From Dehalococcoidia bacterium (GTDB taxonomy: Bacteria > Chloroflexota > Dehalococcoidia > SpSt-223), in contig BPIC01000001.1 in the NCBI GenBank assembly GCA_026003895.1, positions 1 to 64,000 of the forward strand: a stretch of 64,000 nt of DNA, written 5' to 3'. Numbering within the stretch: position 1 is the first letter of the stretch; every line of letters begins with the position of its first letter. The notes below the pieces were generated by a model, which worked only from the letters and a program-made list of their open reading frames with translations, did no database searches and was not told the DNA's origin. The position numbers were made by a program, and so were the translations under genes. Shown in pieces: positions 9,367 to 18,462 of this stretch.

Positions 9367-9987
9367 ATGAACCGGCGCGCCGTGCTCGCGGCCGCGGGCG
9401 CACTGCTGCTCGGCGCGTGTGCGCCGGCCCGGGAGGAGCGCTCCGCCGCAAGGGAACCAAGCCCGACCGTGACTCCGTCGGCGACACCCACCGCGCGGCC
9501 GCCGACACCAGCGGTCGCGCGTCGGACGCCGATAGTCGCGCCGCTCTTTTTCCCGCCGGCGCGACTGCGTATTCCACGGATCAGCGTCGATGCTCGCGTC
9601 CAAGAGGTCGGGTTGGACGCCGCTGGCGAGCTCGTCGTGCCAACGAACGGCGACTACGTCGTCTGGTACGGCGCAAGCGCCCCGCCCGGCCTCCCGGGCA
9701 ATAGCATCTTCGCCGGACACGTCGATTGGGGCGGCCGTCTAGCCGTCTTTGCTCGCCTGAAGGACCTCGTCGCTGGCGACGAGATCGAGACGATCGCAAG
9801 CGACGGTGCGGCCCGCCGGTTTGCCGTCCGCCAAACGTGGACGTTTGCGCCCTCCGCAGCGCCGCTGGAGACGATCTACGGCCCGACCCCGCGACCAACG
9901 GTGACCCTCATCACCTGTGGAGGCGTCTTCGATCAGCGAGCGCGCGACTACAGTCTACGAATCATCGTTCGGGGGGAACTGACCTAG
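9367..9987 (+). CDS. Class E/F-type sortase with lipoprotein signal peptide
   Basis: A 206-residue transpeptidase. The sortase catalytic triad is complete: His118 in FAGHVDW, Cys184 in LITCGG and Arg198 in YSLRII. The short compact domain after a Pro/Thr-rich linker fits the class E/F-like (SrtF) group. The N-terminus MNRRAVLAAAGALLLGAC ends in a good lipobox (LGAC, Cys18), so the enzyme is predicted to be lipid-anchored instead of held by a transmembrane helix. Its obvious substrate is the LPRTG protein two genes upstream. The start at 9367 was preferred over an upstream in-frame start because the latter lies inside the previous gene and would destroy the signal peptide. Confidence 0.85.
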   Translation: MNRRAVLAAAGALLLGACAPAREERSAAREPSPTVTPSATPTARPPTPAVARRTPIVAPLFFPPARLRIPRISVDARVQEVGLDAAGELVVPTNGDYVVWYGASAPPGLPGNSIFAGHVDWGGRLAVFARLKDLVAGDEIETIASDGAARRFAVRQTWTFAPSAAPLETIYGPTPRPTVTLITCGGVFDQRARDYSLRIIVRGELT

Positions 9988-9988
9988 C

Positions 9989-10025
9989 GCGATCTCGTCA
10001 TCGCTCTTCCTTGCGGCGAGATCGC
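9989..10025 (+). terminator. Inverted repeat after the sortase gene
   Basis: GCGATCTCG (9989-9997) and CGAGATCGC (10017-10025) form a perfect 9-bp stem with a 19-base loop just after the sortase stop. There is no U-tract, so a terminator role is tentative. Confidence 0.35.
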
Positions 10026-10054
10026 CAATCCTTGGATCGCTCAGAATGTGTTCA

Positions 10055-10083
10055 TTGCTCTCACGGAAAGAGGTCGGTATACT
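10055..10083 (+). promoter_or_regulatory. Promoter of the LuxR-type response regulator
   Basis: TTGCTC (10055-10060), a 17-base spacer and TATACT (10078-10083) make a good sigma-70-type promoter. It lies 30 bases before the ATG at 10114 and argues against a start further upstream. Confidence 0.6.
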
Positions 10084-10113
10084 CTGTCCAATTCCATCAG
10101 GGACGGCGAGCCC

Positions 10114-10800
10114 ATGAACGCGGAACAACGTACGATTCGCGTCCTCCTCGTCGATGATCACACCCTCGTTCGGCAGGGACTTCGTCAGCTCCTGGAAGTC
10201 GAACCCGATATTGAGGTCGTCGGCGAAGCGTCCGACGGTGCGGAAGTGACCGATCGGGTTCGCGAACTGCAGCCCGACGTCATCTTGATGGATATCAACA
10301 TGCCGGTCGTCGACGGCGTCGCCGCGACCCGCCAAGTGTTGAAAGAGCATCCCGATGTTGGAATCATCGTGCTCAGCATGTATCGCCAAGACCAGTATGT
10401 CTTCGAGGCGGTGCGCGCCGGGGCACGGGGCTACCTTCTCAAAAGCGCTCGAGCGAGCGAAGTCACAGCGGCGATACGCGCGGTGGCGAACGGCGCGGCG
10501 CTTATCGACCCAACGATCGCCGGTAATTTGCTCAAGGAATTCCAGCGTCTCGCTCCCGGCGGCGCTTCCAGTGGCTCGCGCTTGGAGCAACTGACGGAGC
10601 GCGAAACCGATATCCTGCGGCTCGTCTCGACCGGGGCATCGAATAAGGAGATCGCGGCGACGCTGTATCTCTCCGAAAAAACGGTCAAGAATTATCTCAG
10701 CACGATCTTCAAGAAGCTGCAGCTAAACGATCGCGTTCAAGCGGCAACCTACGCCGTCCGCCAAGGGATCACCCCCCAACGCCAGAACGACGATCTCTAA
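10114..10800 (+). CDS. NarL/FixJ-type response regulator (REC + LuxR HTH)
   Basis: A 228-residue two-component regulator. The receiver domain (about residues 7-125) has the acidic pair in LLVDDH, the phosphoacceptor Asp60 in ILMDINMP and Lys in GYLLKSA. A LuxR-type helix-turn-helix follows (about 160-220, LTERETDILRLVSTGASNKE). I chose the ATG at 10114 because the upstream in-frame start overlaps the promoter. No histidine kinase is adjacent, so it is an orphan regulator; it sits between the sortase cassette and the pspA operon and could control either. Confidence 0.9.
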   Translation: MNAEQRTIRVLLVDDHTLVRQGLRQLLEVEPDIEVVGEASDGAEVTDRVRELQPDVILMDINMPVVDGVAATRQVLKEHPDVGIIVLSMYRQDQYVFEAVRAGARGYLLKSARASEVTAAIRAVANGAALIDPTIAGNLLKEFQRLAPGGASSGSRLEQLTERETDILRLVSTGASNKEIAATLYLSEKTVKNYLSTIFKKLQLNDRVQAATYAVRQGITPQRQNDDL

Positions 10801-10878
10801 GCGCGGGGGAACCGCCGGCCCCCGAGCGGCGTAGAATTGTCCGACAAGCGAACGCCGCACGCAGGAGGGGGGCCGTCG

Positions 10879-11595
10879 ATGGCCGGATACACCTCGATCC
10901 TCGATCGAGTGACCTTGCTCGTTTCAGCGAATATCAACGCCTTGCTGGACAAGGCGCTCAGCCTGAACCGCCTCGCCGTCTTCGACGAATATCTGAACCG
11001 AATGGGCGAGGCGTACGAATCGCTGCAGACCGCGGAAGGGATCGAGCGCGGCCGCACTCGGACGCTGCTTCGTCAGCTTGAGGAGACCGAGGCTGAGGTC
11101 AATAAGCTGGACGACGACGTCGACCGGCTGCTCCAGAAGGGAGAGCGCGGGCTGGCAGCAGCCCGCCAGGCGGTCCTCAACACCAAGCTCGGGCTGCTTG
11201 AAGACATCCGCGAAAACCTTCAGCAGTCCCAACTTGAAGCGCAAAAGCTTGCCGACGCCAAAGCGAAGCTCCAAGCCCAGATCGAGGTAACCAAGGCGCG
11301 CCGCCAAGAGCTGGTCTCGCTGATCGAGCAGAAGCGGGCGAGCGACCTCCGGCTGAAAGCTCAGCAGGGCATCCGCGACATCGGCGACAAGACCAAGACC
11401 GACGCCCTCATCGAACGGGCGCGTCAAGAGCTGGAGATCGCTCAAGGCAAAGAAGAAGCCGCACGCGACACCCTTGAAGCGCGCATCGACGAAGTGCTCG
11501 GGGTCGATGAGATTGAGCAGCAGCTTGCCGCGCGAGAAGCCCGGCTTGGCTTGAAGTCTGCGGAGACGTCCCAGCTTCCCGAAGGCACCCGCTAA
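10879..11595 (+). CDS. pspA: PspA/IM30 family membrane-stress protein
   Basis: A 238-residue, almost wholly helical protein of the PspA/Vipp1 (ESCRT-III-like) family that coats damaged membranes. It opens with ILDRVTLLVSANINALLDKA, the family's amphipathic helix region, and continues as long coiled coils through about residue 220. The ATG at 10879 has the ribosome-binding site AGGAGGGG at 10863-10870; an in-frame upstream start has none. It heads a compact operon with a solute-binding protein, a solute-binding/VWA protein and a helical membrane protein, an arrangement unlike the proteobacterial pspABC operon. Confidence 0.88.
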   Translation: MAGYTSILDRVTLLVSANINALLDKALSLNRLAVFDEYLNRMGEAYESLQTAEGIERGRTRTLLRQLEETEAEVNKLDDDVDRLLQKGERGLAAARQAVLNTKLGLLEDIRENLQQSQLEAQKLADAKAKLQAQIEVTKARRQELVSLIEQKRASDLRLKAQQGIRDIGDKTKTDALIERARQELEIAQGKEEAARDTLEARIDEVLGVDEIEQQLAAREARLGLKSAETSQLPEGTR

Positions 11596-11607
11596 GAAAG
11601 GAGCGCC

Positions 11608-12774
11608 ATGCGCGCCCCCACCCGGCTGCTTCTCGCGCTCCTGGTCGGCGCACTGCTGATCGCCGGCGCGATGGCCGTCGTCTTCTTCGTCAATCGTCCC
11701 GCCCAGACCGGCCCGGTGACGGTCCGAGTCGTCACGGCGCTCCCCGCCGAGCCTTGGGTGAGCGAGGCCGCCCGGCGCTACAACGCCACCCGGCCCACCA
11801 TCGACGGGGCGCCCGTCACCGTAGAGATCGTGCCGATGGACGGCGTTTCGGCGCTGAACCGCTGGTCGAAAGGCGACTGGGACCGCGTGCCAACCGCGTG
11901 GCTCGCCGAGACCCGCGACTGGGTCGGGCAGGCGAACGTCGCCGTTTCGGAGCGGATCGGCCGCGACGTCTTCCTGCCGGGGGGAGAATACCGCGACCAG
12001 CCGGTCGCGCTTTCGCCCGAAGTGTGGGCGATCTTCGAGTCGCGCTACCGCGTCCTCAACGCTCGGTATGGCTCGGACGGTACTGTCGACTGGCGGGATA
12101 TCCACGACGCCGCCACCAGCCGCAACTGGGCGGCGCTGGGGGGTCAACCCGAATGGGGGCGCTTTAAGCTCGTCATTCCCCACCCGAAGCGCGACCCAGC
12201 CGGGCTGGCCGCCATGGTCGCCGCCGCCGGCGCCTACTACGGCAAAGCGAGTGTCTCCACCGACGACCTGAAAAACCCGCAATTCCAGACCTGGCTGCGC
12301 GAAACGCTCGATTCGGTCGTCGACTTCAGCCCCTTCGGGGTCGAGAACATGTTGCTGTTCGGCTATTCGAACGGCGACGCCGGACAAGTCATCGAGAGCT
12401 ACCTGTTGACCAACATGGAAGGCCTGCAGCGTCGCTGGAAAGAGCCGCTCGTCATTCTCTACCCCGACCCGATCACGTGGTTCGATTTCCCCTTCGCCAT
12501 CTACATGGGGCCAGAGACGCCAGCAAGCGAAAAGAACGCCGCGCTCGACTTCAAGCGGTATCTCCTGTCGGTCGATCAACAGCAGAACGCGCTGCGCTAT
12601 GGCCTCCGGCCGGCCAATCCGGACGTGTCGACGAATGTCGAAGGCAGTCTCATCGCCCGTTGGAGCGCGATGGGCTTCCGCGAGCAGGTGCCGAGCGCCT
12701 CGCGGATGCGGCCGGCCTCGCGCAGCGGCCTGACCGAGTTGCTGAACTGGTTCGTCCGGACCTACGAGCAGTAG
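11608..12774 (+). CDS. Membrane-anchored extracellular solute-binding-like protein
   Basis: A 388-residue protein with one N-terminal hydrophobic segment (about residues 7-28) and a type II periplasmic-binding-protein-like body. The opening VTVRVVTALPAEPWVSEAARRYN pattern and the later ITWFDFPFAIYMG and AALDFKRYLLS segments resemble solute-binding proteins of ABC transporters. No permease or ATPase is encoded nearby, and the next gene carries a related domain, so it may be a sensor or structural partner rather than a transporter component. It starts 12 bases after pspA with AAGAAAGGAG as ribosome-binding site. Confidence 0.65.
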   Translation: MRAPTRLLLALLVGALLIAGAMAVVFFVNRPAQTGPVTVRVVTALPAEPWVSEAARRYNATRPTIDGAPVTVEIVPMDGVSALNRWSKGDWDRVPTAWLAETRDWVGQANVAVSERIGRDVFLPGGEYRDQPVALSPEVWAIFESRYRVLNARYGSDGTVDWRDIHDAATSRNWAALGGQPEWGRFKLVIPHPKRDPAGLAAMVAAAGAYYGKASVSTDDLKNPQFQTWLRETLDSVVDFSPFGVENMLLFGYSNGDAGQVIESYLLTNMEGLQRRWKEPLVILYPDPITWFDFPFAIYMGPETPASEKNAALDFKRYLLSVDQQQNALRYGLRPANPDVSTNVEGSLIARWSAMGFREQVPSASRMRPASRSGLTELLNWFVRTYEQ

Positions 12775-12777
12775 CCG

Positions 12778-14436
12778 ATGCGAAGCATTCGCTGGATCAT
12801 CAGCGCCGTTTTCGTCTGCAACGCCATCATGTTTTGCGGCGGGCTGGCAGCAATCTTCTTCCTCCCCTCGCCCGAACAACGCGCCAACGACGCAAACGTG
12901 TTGCGAATTGGCTATTCGCCAGAAAAGGAGACGCTGTTCCGACAATTGGCGGACGGCTTCAACCGGACGGGGACGCCCTATCGCATCGAGCCCGTCAAGC
13001 TCGACCCGGACGACTTGGTCGAGCAGGCGACAAGCGGGCAGTTCGCCGCCGTCTCGCCCGACTCGGCCGTTTGGCTCGACCAAATCGACCGCGCTTGGCA
13101 GGCGAAACACCCCGACGCCGGCGGACTCACCGCCTCGCTGACGCGCTACGCCGTCTCCCCGATCGTCATTGCCATGTGGGAACGCGTGGCGCGCGAGTTT
13201 AACTACCCTACCCGGCCGGTCGGCTGGGTAACGATTATGGACCGTGCGCTTCGCGACTCGAGCTTTCGCTGGAGCCATCCGTCGTCCTCGACGGCGAGCG
13301 GGCTGCTGGCGGTGACCGCCGAGTTTTACGCCGGCGCCGGCAACCCAGCCCGGCTGTCGGTGCAAGACATCGCGCGCCCTGAGACGGTGGACTATGTCCG
13401 ACGCATTCAGCGCACCGTCCAACAATATGGGGCGGAAACGGAAGACCAATTCGTCGATCGGCTGCTCTCGGGCGAGGCGCGCAATCTCGATGCGTTCGTC
13501 GTTCAGGAGCAGTTCGTCATCCTGTTCAATGGCCGGTCGACGGGTGAGAAGCTCGTTGCCGTCTACCCGGCGGAGGGCAGCCTCTGGCTCGACCATCCCT
13601 TGGCGCTGCTCGAAGGGCCATGGCTGACAACCAGTCAGCGTCAAGCGTATCGCGCCTTCACCGACTACCTCGGCCGGCCCGAAACCGGGCAGCTCGTACT
13701 CGCCGCCGGCTATCGCCCCGCCGACCTCAAGATCCCGCTCGACGAGCGCACTTCGCCGATCCGGCCCGAAAATGGCGTCGACCCGGCGCAGCCGTTCACC
13801 TCGCTCGTCTTGCCCGCCACACCGGTGTTGGAGCGCATCCGCGATTCATGGACGCTGCTCAAACGGCCAGCAAACATTTACCTGATCGCGGATGTCTCGG
13901 GCAGTATGCAGGGGGACCGCATTACGCGGGCCCGCGAAGCGCTGCTCTCCTTCGTGGACCAAATCAAAGACGGCCGCGACCGCGTCGGCTTTGCCACCTT
14001 CTCGACCGCGACTCGCGAGCAGGTTGCGCTGGAGACCTTGGACAAGAACCGCAGCGACCTCGAGCGAGCGATTCGCGCCATGTCGCCCGGCGGCAATACG
14101 GCACTGTATGATGCGATCGACTTTGGCGTCCAACGGGTCGGCGAGCTGCGCGAGAACGACCGCATCAACGTCGTCGTCGTCATGACAGACGGCGAGGAGA
14201 ACGCAAGCCGTCGTGAGCTAGTCGCCGGCCGTGGCGACCCAAGCCAGCTGATCGCCGCGATCGAGGAGCGCGCCCGCCGCACCGGCACCCCGGTCGTCGT
14301 CTTTACCATCGCCTATGGCGGCGAAGCCGAGCTCGCGGTGTTGCGCCGGATCGCCGAGTCGACAAACGGCCAGGCGTACCGCAGCGACCCCGAAACGATT
14401 CGGAAGCTGTACCGGACGCTCTCGCAGACGTTCTGA
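12778..14436 (+). CDS. Solute-binding-like domain fused to a von Willebrand factor A domain
   Basis: A 552-residue protein: a membrane helix at about residues 8-29, a solute-binding-like domain at about 40-335, and a VWA domain from about 360 to 550. The VWA metal-ion-dependent adhesion site is intact, with DVSGSM near residue 371 and VVVMTDGEEN near 468. Such substrate-binding/VWA fusions occur in actinobacteria and Chloroflexota, but their function is not established. The gene lies three bases after a paralogous binding-protein gene and overlaps the next by one base (TGATG), so all are co-translated with pspA. Confidence 0.78.
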   Translation: MRSIRWIISAVFVCNAIMFCGGLAAIFFLPSPEQRANDANVLRIGYSPEKETLFRQLADGFNRTGTPYRIEPVKLDPDDLVEQATSGQFAAVSPDSAVWLDQIDRAWQAKHPDAGGLTASLTRYAVSPIVIAMWERVAREFNYPTRPVGWVTIMDRALRDSSFRWSHPSSSTASGLLAVTAEFYAGAGNPARLSVQDIARPETVDYVRRIQRTVQQYGAETEDQFVDRLLSGEARNLDAFVVQEQFVILFNGRSTGEKLVAVYPAEGSLWLDHPLALLEGPWLTTSQRQAYRAFTDYLGRPETGQLVLAAGYRPADLKIPLDERTSPIRPENGVDPAQPFTSLVLPATPVLERIRDSWTLLKRPANIYLIADVSGSMQGDRITRAREALLSFVDQIKDGRDRVGFATFSTATREQVALETLDKNRSDLERAIRAMSPGGNTALYDAIDFGVQRVGELRENDRINVVVVMTDGEENASRRELVAGRGDPSQLIAAIEERARRTGTPVVVFTIAYGGEAELAVLRRIAESTNGQAYRSDPETIRKLYRTLSQTF

Positions 14437-15185
14437 TGGCTACCCCGCCCCCCCGACGGACCGCCGGCGCGATCGCGCTCTATGCTCTTGGCCGCTGGCA
14501 GACAGCGGTCGTCGTGCTGATCGCCTGCGCTGGAATCGCCGGCACCATCTTGCTTTTCGGGTTGAACCTGCCGCTCATCGCCGCGTGGCTGGCGTTCGGC
14601 CTCATTGGGGTGGCGGGCATGCTGTTTGTCACCTTTCGCGACGAGCAAGCGATCGACGAGGCGCTCGCCCCAGCACTCGATTTGAGCCGGCTGCGAACAC
14701 CAGAGCTGCGCGACGCCGTGCGGCGCGCCCAGGAATATCGCGAGGCAATCCGGCGAGCGGTCGCCGCCGTGCCGCGACCGGAGCTACGCGCCAGCCTCGA
14801 GATGATCACCTACCGCTTCGATAACCCGGCAGCGCTCATCCTCGACCTTGGAGTAAGCATCGAGCGGTTTCGGAACGACCGGCTCATTCAGAGCGACCTG
14901 AAGCGGCTGCGCACCCTGCAGCGCTCCGACCGGTTGAGTGAGCACGACCGGGAGCACCTCGACAATCTCGTCCGGCTGGAAGGGCTGATCGCCGAAGCCG
15001 AGGACAAGATCCGCGCGATGCTGGCGCAGCTCGGCTCCAGTTATGCTGAAGTCCAGACGATTGGCGCGGCCGGGGAAATCCGCGGCGGACAGATGGAGCA
15101 GGCACTCGACGACGTGGCCGAGCGCGCCGCCGAGCTGTCGCACCTCAGCCGGGCGCTCGAGGAGGCCTATGCCGCCAAGCCGTGA
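14436..15185 (+). CDS. Helical membrane protein of the pspA operon
   Basis: A 249-residue protein of unknown family. Two hydrophobic helices lie at about residues 22-44 and 48-66, followed by about 180 residues of charged, heptad-rich helix with many Arg, Glu and Leu residues. It would be a cytoplasmic coiled coil tethered to the membrane by a hairpin. Because PspA is itself a coiled-coil membrane protein, this could be its membrane docking partner, playing a part like PspB/C or LiaF. That is inferred from topology and operon position only. Confidence 0.6.
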   Translation: MATPPPRRTAGAIALYALGRWQTAVVVLIACAGIAGTILLFGLNLPLIAAWLAFGLIGVAGMLFVTFRDEQAIDEALAPALDLSRLRTPELRDAVRRAQEYREAIRRAVAAVPRPELRASLEMITYRFDNPAALILDLGVSIERFRNDRLIQSDLKRLRTLQRSDRLSEHDREHLDNLVRLEGLIAEAEDKIRAMLAQLGSSYAEVQTIGAAGEIRGGQMEQALDDVAERAAELSHLSRALEEAYAAKP

Positions 15186-15747
15186 ACGGCTCACCTCGGT
15201 CGCAGTCACTCCTCCGCCGGCGTTCGGCAAGCCCGCAATCGGGTAGACGAGAGCCACCGAGCTCGGCGTTTCTCAGCGGCCGACTTCGCGACTCACCCCG
15301 CGCAACGGCCTCGCCATTCTGGGCACGTGCGACTGCGCCCAGCATGGCGACGGAGCGATGCTTTTCTTTCTCGCGAGGCGGTGCGAGGAAGCTGAGACAT
15401 GGGCGTCCTGCGAGGCGATCGTGGGTGCCCAGTGCAGTCCCGGTGACGAGCTGCCGGCCCGCGCTGGTCAGAGCAGAACTCGTCAAATTCAGGTACGCTG
15501 CACCGGCGACTACGCGCGACGGTCCCGGACCGGGTGCTCAGGCCGTGAGGATGGCCGTCCGGTTCAGGCGGGCCTCGATCGCTTGGGCCGCGACCACGTC
15601 CAGCAGGGCTGCCTCACCGAATAGCCGGCCCGCTTGCGAAAGCCCGACCAGTCCTGCCGGTCGACACGACGATCGAGACGGTCGATTTCGCCGACGTCCT
15701 GCAGCGCGGACGATGGCGGCGAGAGGCGACCAAGGAAGGAGACGTGC
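15186..15747. other. 562-base intergenic stretch without a supported gene
   Basis: No frame here has a family match, convincing start or coding bias. The only clear signal is the AAGGAAGGAG ribosome-binding site at 15732-15741, which belongs to the next gene. It probably holds the 3' end of the pspA transcript and the promoter of the GlsB-like gene, but I could not pinpoint either. Confidence 0.5.
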
Positions 15748-16017
15748 ATGATTCTCGACCCTGGCGGCTTGGTTGCGTGGCTCGTCGTTGGCCTGATCGC
15801 GGGTGCGCTCGCCAGCGCCGTTACCGGCAATCGGTCTGGCTGCCTTGGCAGCTTAATCCTTGGCCTCGTCGGCGCGTTCGTCGGCGGATTTCTCTTCTCG
15901 ATTCTTGGTCTCGGCGGCATCTTTGGCGTAGAGGCAGGATTCGTCGGAAGCATCATCGTCGCCTTCGTTGGCGCAGTGATCCTGATCGCGCTTGGGCGGC
16001 TGATCTTCCGGCTCTGA
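15748..16017 (+). CDS. GlsB/YeaQ/YmgE family stress-response membrane protein
   Basis: An 89-residue protein with three hydrophobic helices and the glycine-rich pattern of the transglycosylase-associated (GlsB/YeaQ) family: WLVVGLIAGALAS, then a Gly-rich second helix and VAFVGAVILIALGRLI. The family is linked to envelope stress but its biochemistry is unknown. The ATG at 15748 has a strong AAGGAAGGAG ribosome-binding site; an upstream in-frame start lacks one and would add a non-hydrophobic tail. Confidence 0.85.
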   Translation: MILDPGGLVAWLVVGLIAGALASAVTGNRSGCLGSLILGLVGAFVGGFLFSILGLGGIFGVEAGFVGSIIVAFVGAVILIALGRLIFRL

Positions 16018-16278
16018 TTCGCCGCGTTCTCCATCCAGCCGCAGAAGGACAAAACCGCCAACCGGCAGCTTCGCCGACGCACCGTGGCGCGGAAACGCAG
16101 AACCACCTGCCGACGCCAATCGGACGGCACACGCGGACCGGCAGCGAAATGGCGCCAGCGCAGGCCGTGGCCCGACCCGGCGAGTGGCGGCCCCGCCGGC
16201 TAGGGGCGCCACGCGGCAGCGCCGCGAAGAGAGCGTTGCCAGCCGGCGTGGGCCGAAACGGGAGATGAGGAGACCGCG

Positions 16279-18450
16279 CTAGAGCAGGCTCTCGGGGTCG
16301 ACATCGATCTGCCAGGCTGGCGGGATGGTGACGCCGCGGACAAACGAAACGACATCGTCGCCGCGCAGCACAATCTGCCAGCGATAGCGGCCGCGAATCC
16401 GCCGGAAGAAGGACGGCGCCGGACCGAGGATATCCACTTCCACCCCTTGGGCGCGACGGTGCGTCTCCAGCCGAGCGCGCAGCGCCATCGCTTCGCCGCG
16501 TACCCGCTCTTCGTTGAAGTTCGCATAAAGCAGACGCACCAGCTGACTGAATGGCGGGTAGCGCTGCTGACGCCGGTGGACGATCTCCTGCTCATAAAAC
16601 GCGAGATAGTCGTGCCGCGCCGCCGCTCGAATGACATAATGATCGGGCGAGTACGTTTGGACGATCGCTGCGCCGCCACCGGCGCGTCCCGGCCGGCCGA
16701 CCGCTTGAGTCAGCTGCTGGAAGACGCGCTCGGGCGCTCGAAAATCCGGCAAGTACAGCCCGACGTCGGCATTCACGACGCCGACGAGCGACACACCGGC
16801 AAGATCGAGCCCCTTGGAGACGAGCTGGGTGCCGACGAGCACATCTCCCTCGCCGGCGGCGAACGCGCGGAGGATCCGCTCGTGCTCGGCCGGGCCGCCG
16901 ACATCGCTGTCGAGCCGCAGCACACGCACGCCGGGAAACTCCGCCTCGACCTCGGCCACGACCCGCTCGGTTCCCAGCCCGAGGAAGCGAATGCGCCGAC
17001 TGCCGCACGCGGGGCAGACCGCCGGGATGGTGCGCCGCCCGTTGCAGAGATGGCAGATCAGCCGATCGGGGCTGGCGTGGTAGGTGAGCACCGTGTCGCA
17101 GCGGGAGCAGCGGGCCGTGTAACCACAGTCTCGGCAGAGGACGACACTCGCCGCACCACGATGGTTGAGATAAAGAATTACCTGCTCCCGGCGCGCCAGT
17201 GCGCCCGCCAGTTGCTCCCGCAGCTGGCGGCTGAAGATCCCGCGGTTGCCAGCGCGCAGCTCGGCGCGCAAATCGACGACCGTCACCTCCGGCAGCCGCT
17301 CACCGGTGACACGCTCGCCGAGCTCGATCAAGCCGATCTCGCCCCGGCGAGCGGCGTGGAAGCTCGCGACATCGGGAGTTGCGCTCCCAAACAGGAGTGC
17401 CGCGCCCGTCGCTTCTGCAAGCCGACGCGCCACGTCGCGCGCCTGATAGCGTGGCGTCTCGCTTTGCTTGAAGCTGGGATCGTGCGCTTCGTCGAGCACG
17501 ATGAGCCCCAGACCGGCGATTGGCGCGAACAGCGCGGAGCGCGGCCCCACCACGACAGCCGCCTCGCCCGACTGGATACGCTGGCGGGCCAAGCGACGTG
17601 CGCGGTCGGGCAACCGGCTATGGAGTACTGCGACGCGGCCGGGAAAGCGTGCCTCGAAGCGGGCGGCAAGCTGTGGGGTCAGCGCGATCTCGGGCGCGAG
17701 GACAATGCCTCGCCGGCCGCGGCGAACCGTCTCGGCGAGCGCCCGCAGGTACAACTCGGTCTTGCCTGCCCCGGTGACGCCAAACAGGAGCGCGGCACCC
17801 CCCGTTGCCAGCATCGGCGCGAGCTGGCCCCACGCGCGTTCCTGCGGCGGCGTGAGCGGGGGTGGCGTGGCCGGCGCGACTGACGCTGTCTCCTCAGTCG
17901 CGGTCGTGCGCGGTGCAACGCGGCGCCACGGCGCCTCGATGGCGACGAGGCCAAGCTCAACGAGCCGTTCGACGATCGGCAGGACTGGTCCGTCGCGGTC
18001 GCGAGCCACAAGGTCACTGAACCGGACGTGCGGCCCTGCGGCGATCGCCTCAAAGACAGCCCGCTCGGGGGGAGTGAGCGTAGCGGCCCGGCCCGTGGCG
18101 CGCAACCGCGGGTCGACCTGCTTCGGGAAGTCGGGCGGCAGCCAGAGCCGCAGCGCAAGAAAAGGAGGACAGCGATAGTACTCGGCGAGCCAGCATGCGA
18201 CCGCGATTTGCGGCGGCGTCAACAACGGCTCGTCGCCGAGAGGAGCGGCGAGGTCGCGCACCTCGGCGACCGAGGGCTGCTCTTCGAAAGCGACGACGAT
18301 GCCGGGCACGAGGCGCGCCCCGAATGGCACGACGACCGCACATCCAGGACTGACCGTCAGCCGGCTGGGGATTCGGTAGGAGAACAGGTTGAGAAAAACT
18401 GGCGGTGCATCGACCGCGACGGCCGCGTAGGCGGGACGCCCGGTCCCCAT
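16279..18450 (-). CDS. priA: Primosomal replication restart helicase PriA
   Basis: A 723-residue superfamily 2 DNA helicase that reloads the replisome at stalled forks. The N-terminal DNA-binding domain (about 1-100) is followed by the helicase core with Walker A GVTGAGKTE near residue 225 and a DEAH box (VLDEAHD; PriA often has DEEH). The zinc-binding insertion carries paired cysteine motifs (CRDC, CSRC, CHLC, CPAC) near 450-490. Helicase motif VI reads AVGRPGRAGG, slightly different from the usual AGRAGR. It is the second gene of an rplS-priA operon, 12 bases after rplS. Confidence 0.94.
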   Translation of the reverse strand: MGTGRPAYAAVAVDAPPVFLNLFSYRIPSRLTVSPGCAVVVPFGARLVPGIVVAFEEQPSVAEVRDLAAPLGDEPLLTPPQIAVACWLAEYYRCPPFLALRLWLPPDFPKQVDPRLRATGRAATLTPPERAVFEAIAAGPHVRFSDLVARDRDGPVLPIVERLVELGLVAIEAPWRRVAPRTTATEETASVAPATPPPLTPPQERAWGQLAPMLATGGAALLFGVTGAGKTELYLRALAETVRRGRRGIVLAPEIALTPQLAARFEARFPGRVAVLHSRLPDRARRLARQRIQSGEAAVVVGPRSALFAPIAGLGLIVLDEAHDPSFKQSETPRYQARDVARRLAEATGAALLFGSATPDVASFHAARRGEIGLIELGERVTGERLPEVTVVDLRAELRAGNRGIFSRQLREQLAGALARREQVILYLNHRGAASVVLCRDCGYTARCSRCDTVLTYHASPDRLICHLCNGRRTIPAVCPACGSRRIRFLGLGTERVVAEVEAEFPGVRVLRLDSDVGGPAEHERILRAFAAGEGDVLVGTQLVSKGLDLAGVSLVGVVNADVGLYLPDFRAPERVFQQLTQAVGRPGRAGGGAAIVQTYSPDHYVIRAAARHDYLAFYEQEIVHRRQQRYPPFSQLVRLLYANFNEERVRGEAMALRARLETHRRAQGVEVDILGPAPSFFRRIRGRYRWQIVLRGDDVVSFVRGVTIPPAWQIDVDPESLL

Positions 18451-18462
18451 TGCCAGAGAGGG

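Noticed and set aside
10924..13644. Very long antisense open frame across pspA and the binding protein genes
   Set aside because: It is a GC-driven shadow of real genes, with Arg/Gly/Asp-biased composition and no family features.
8367..13783. A 17-base identical string (GCCCGAAAATGGCGTCG) at about 8367 and 13767
   Set aside because: Both copies are inside unrelated coding genes with no flanking similarity; probably chance.
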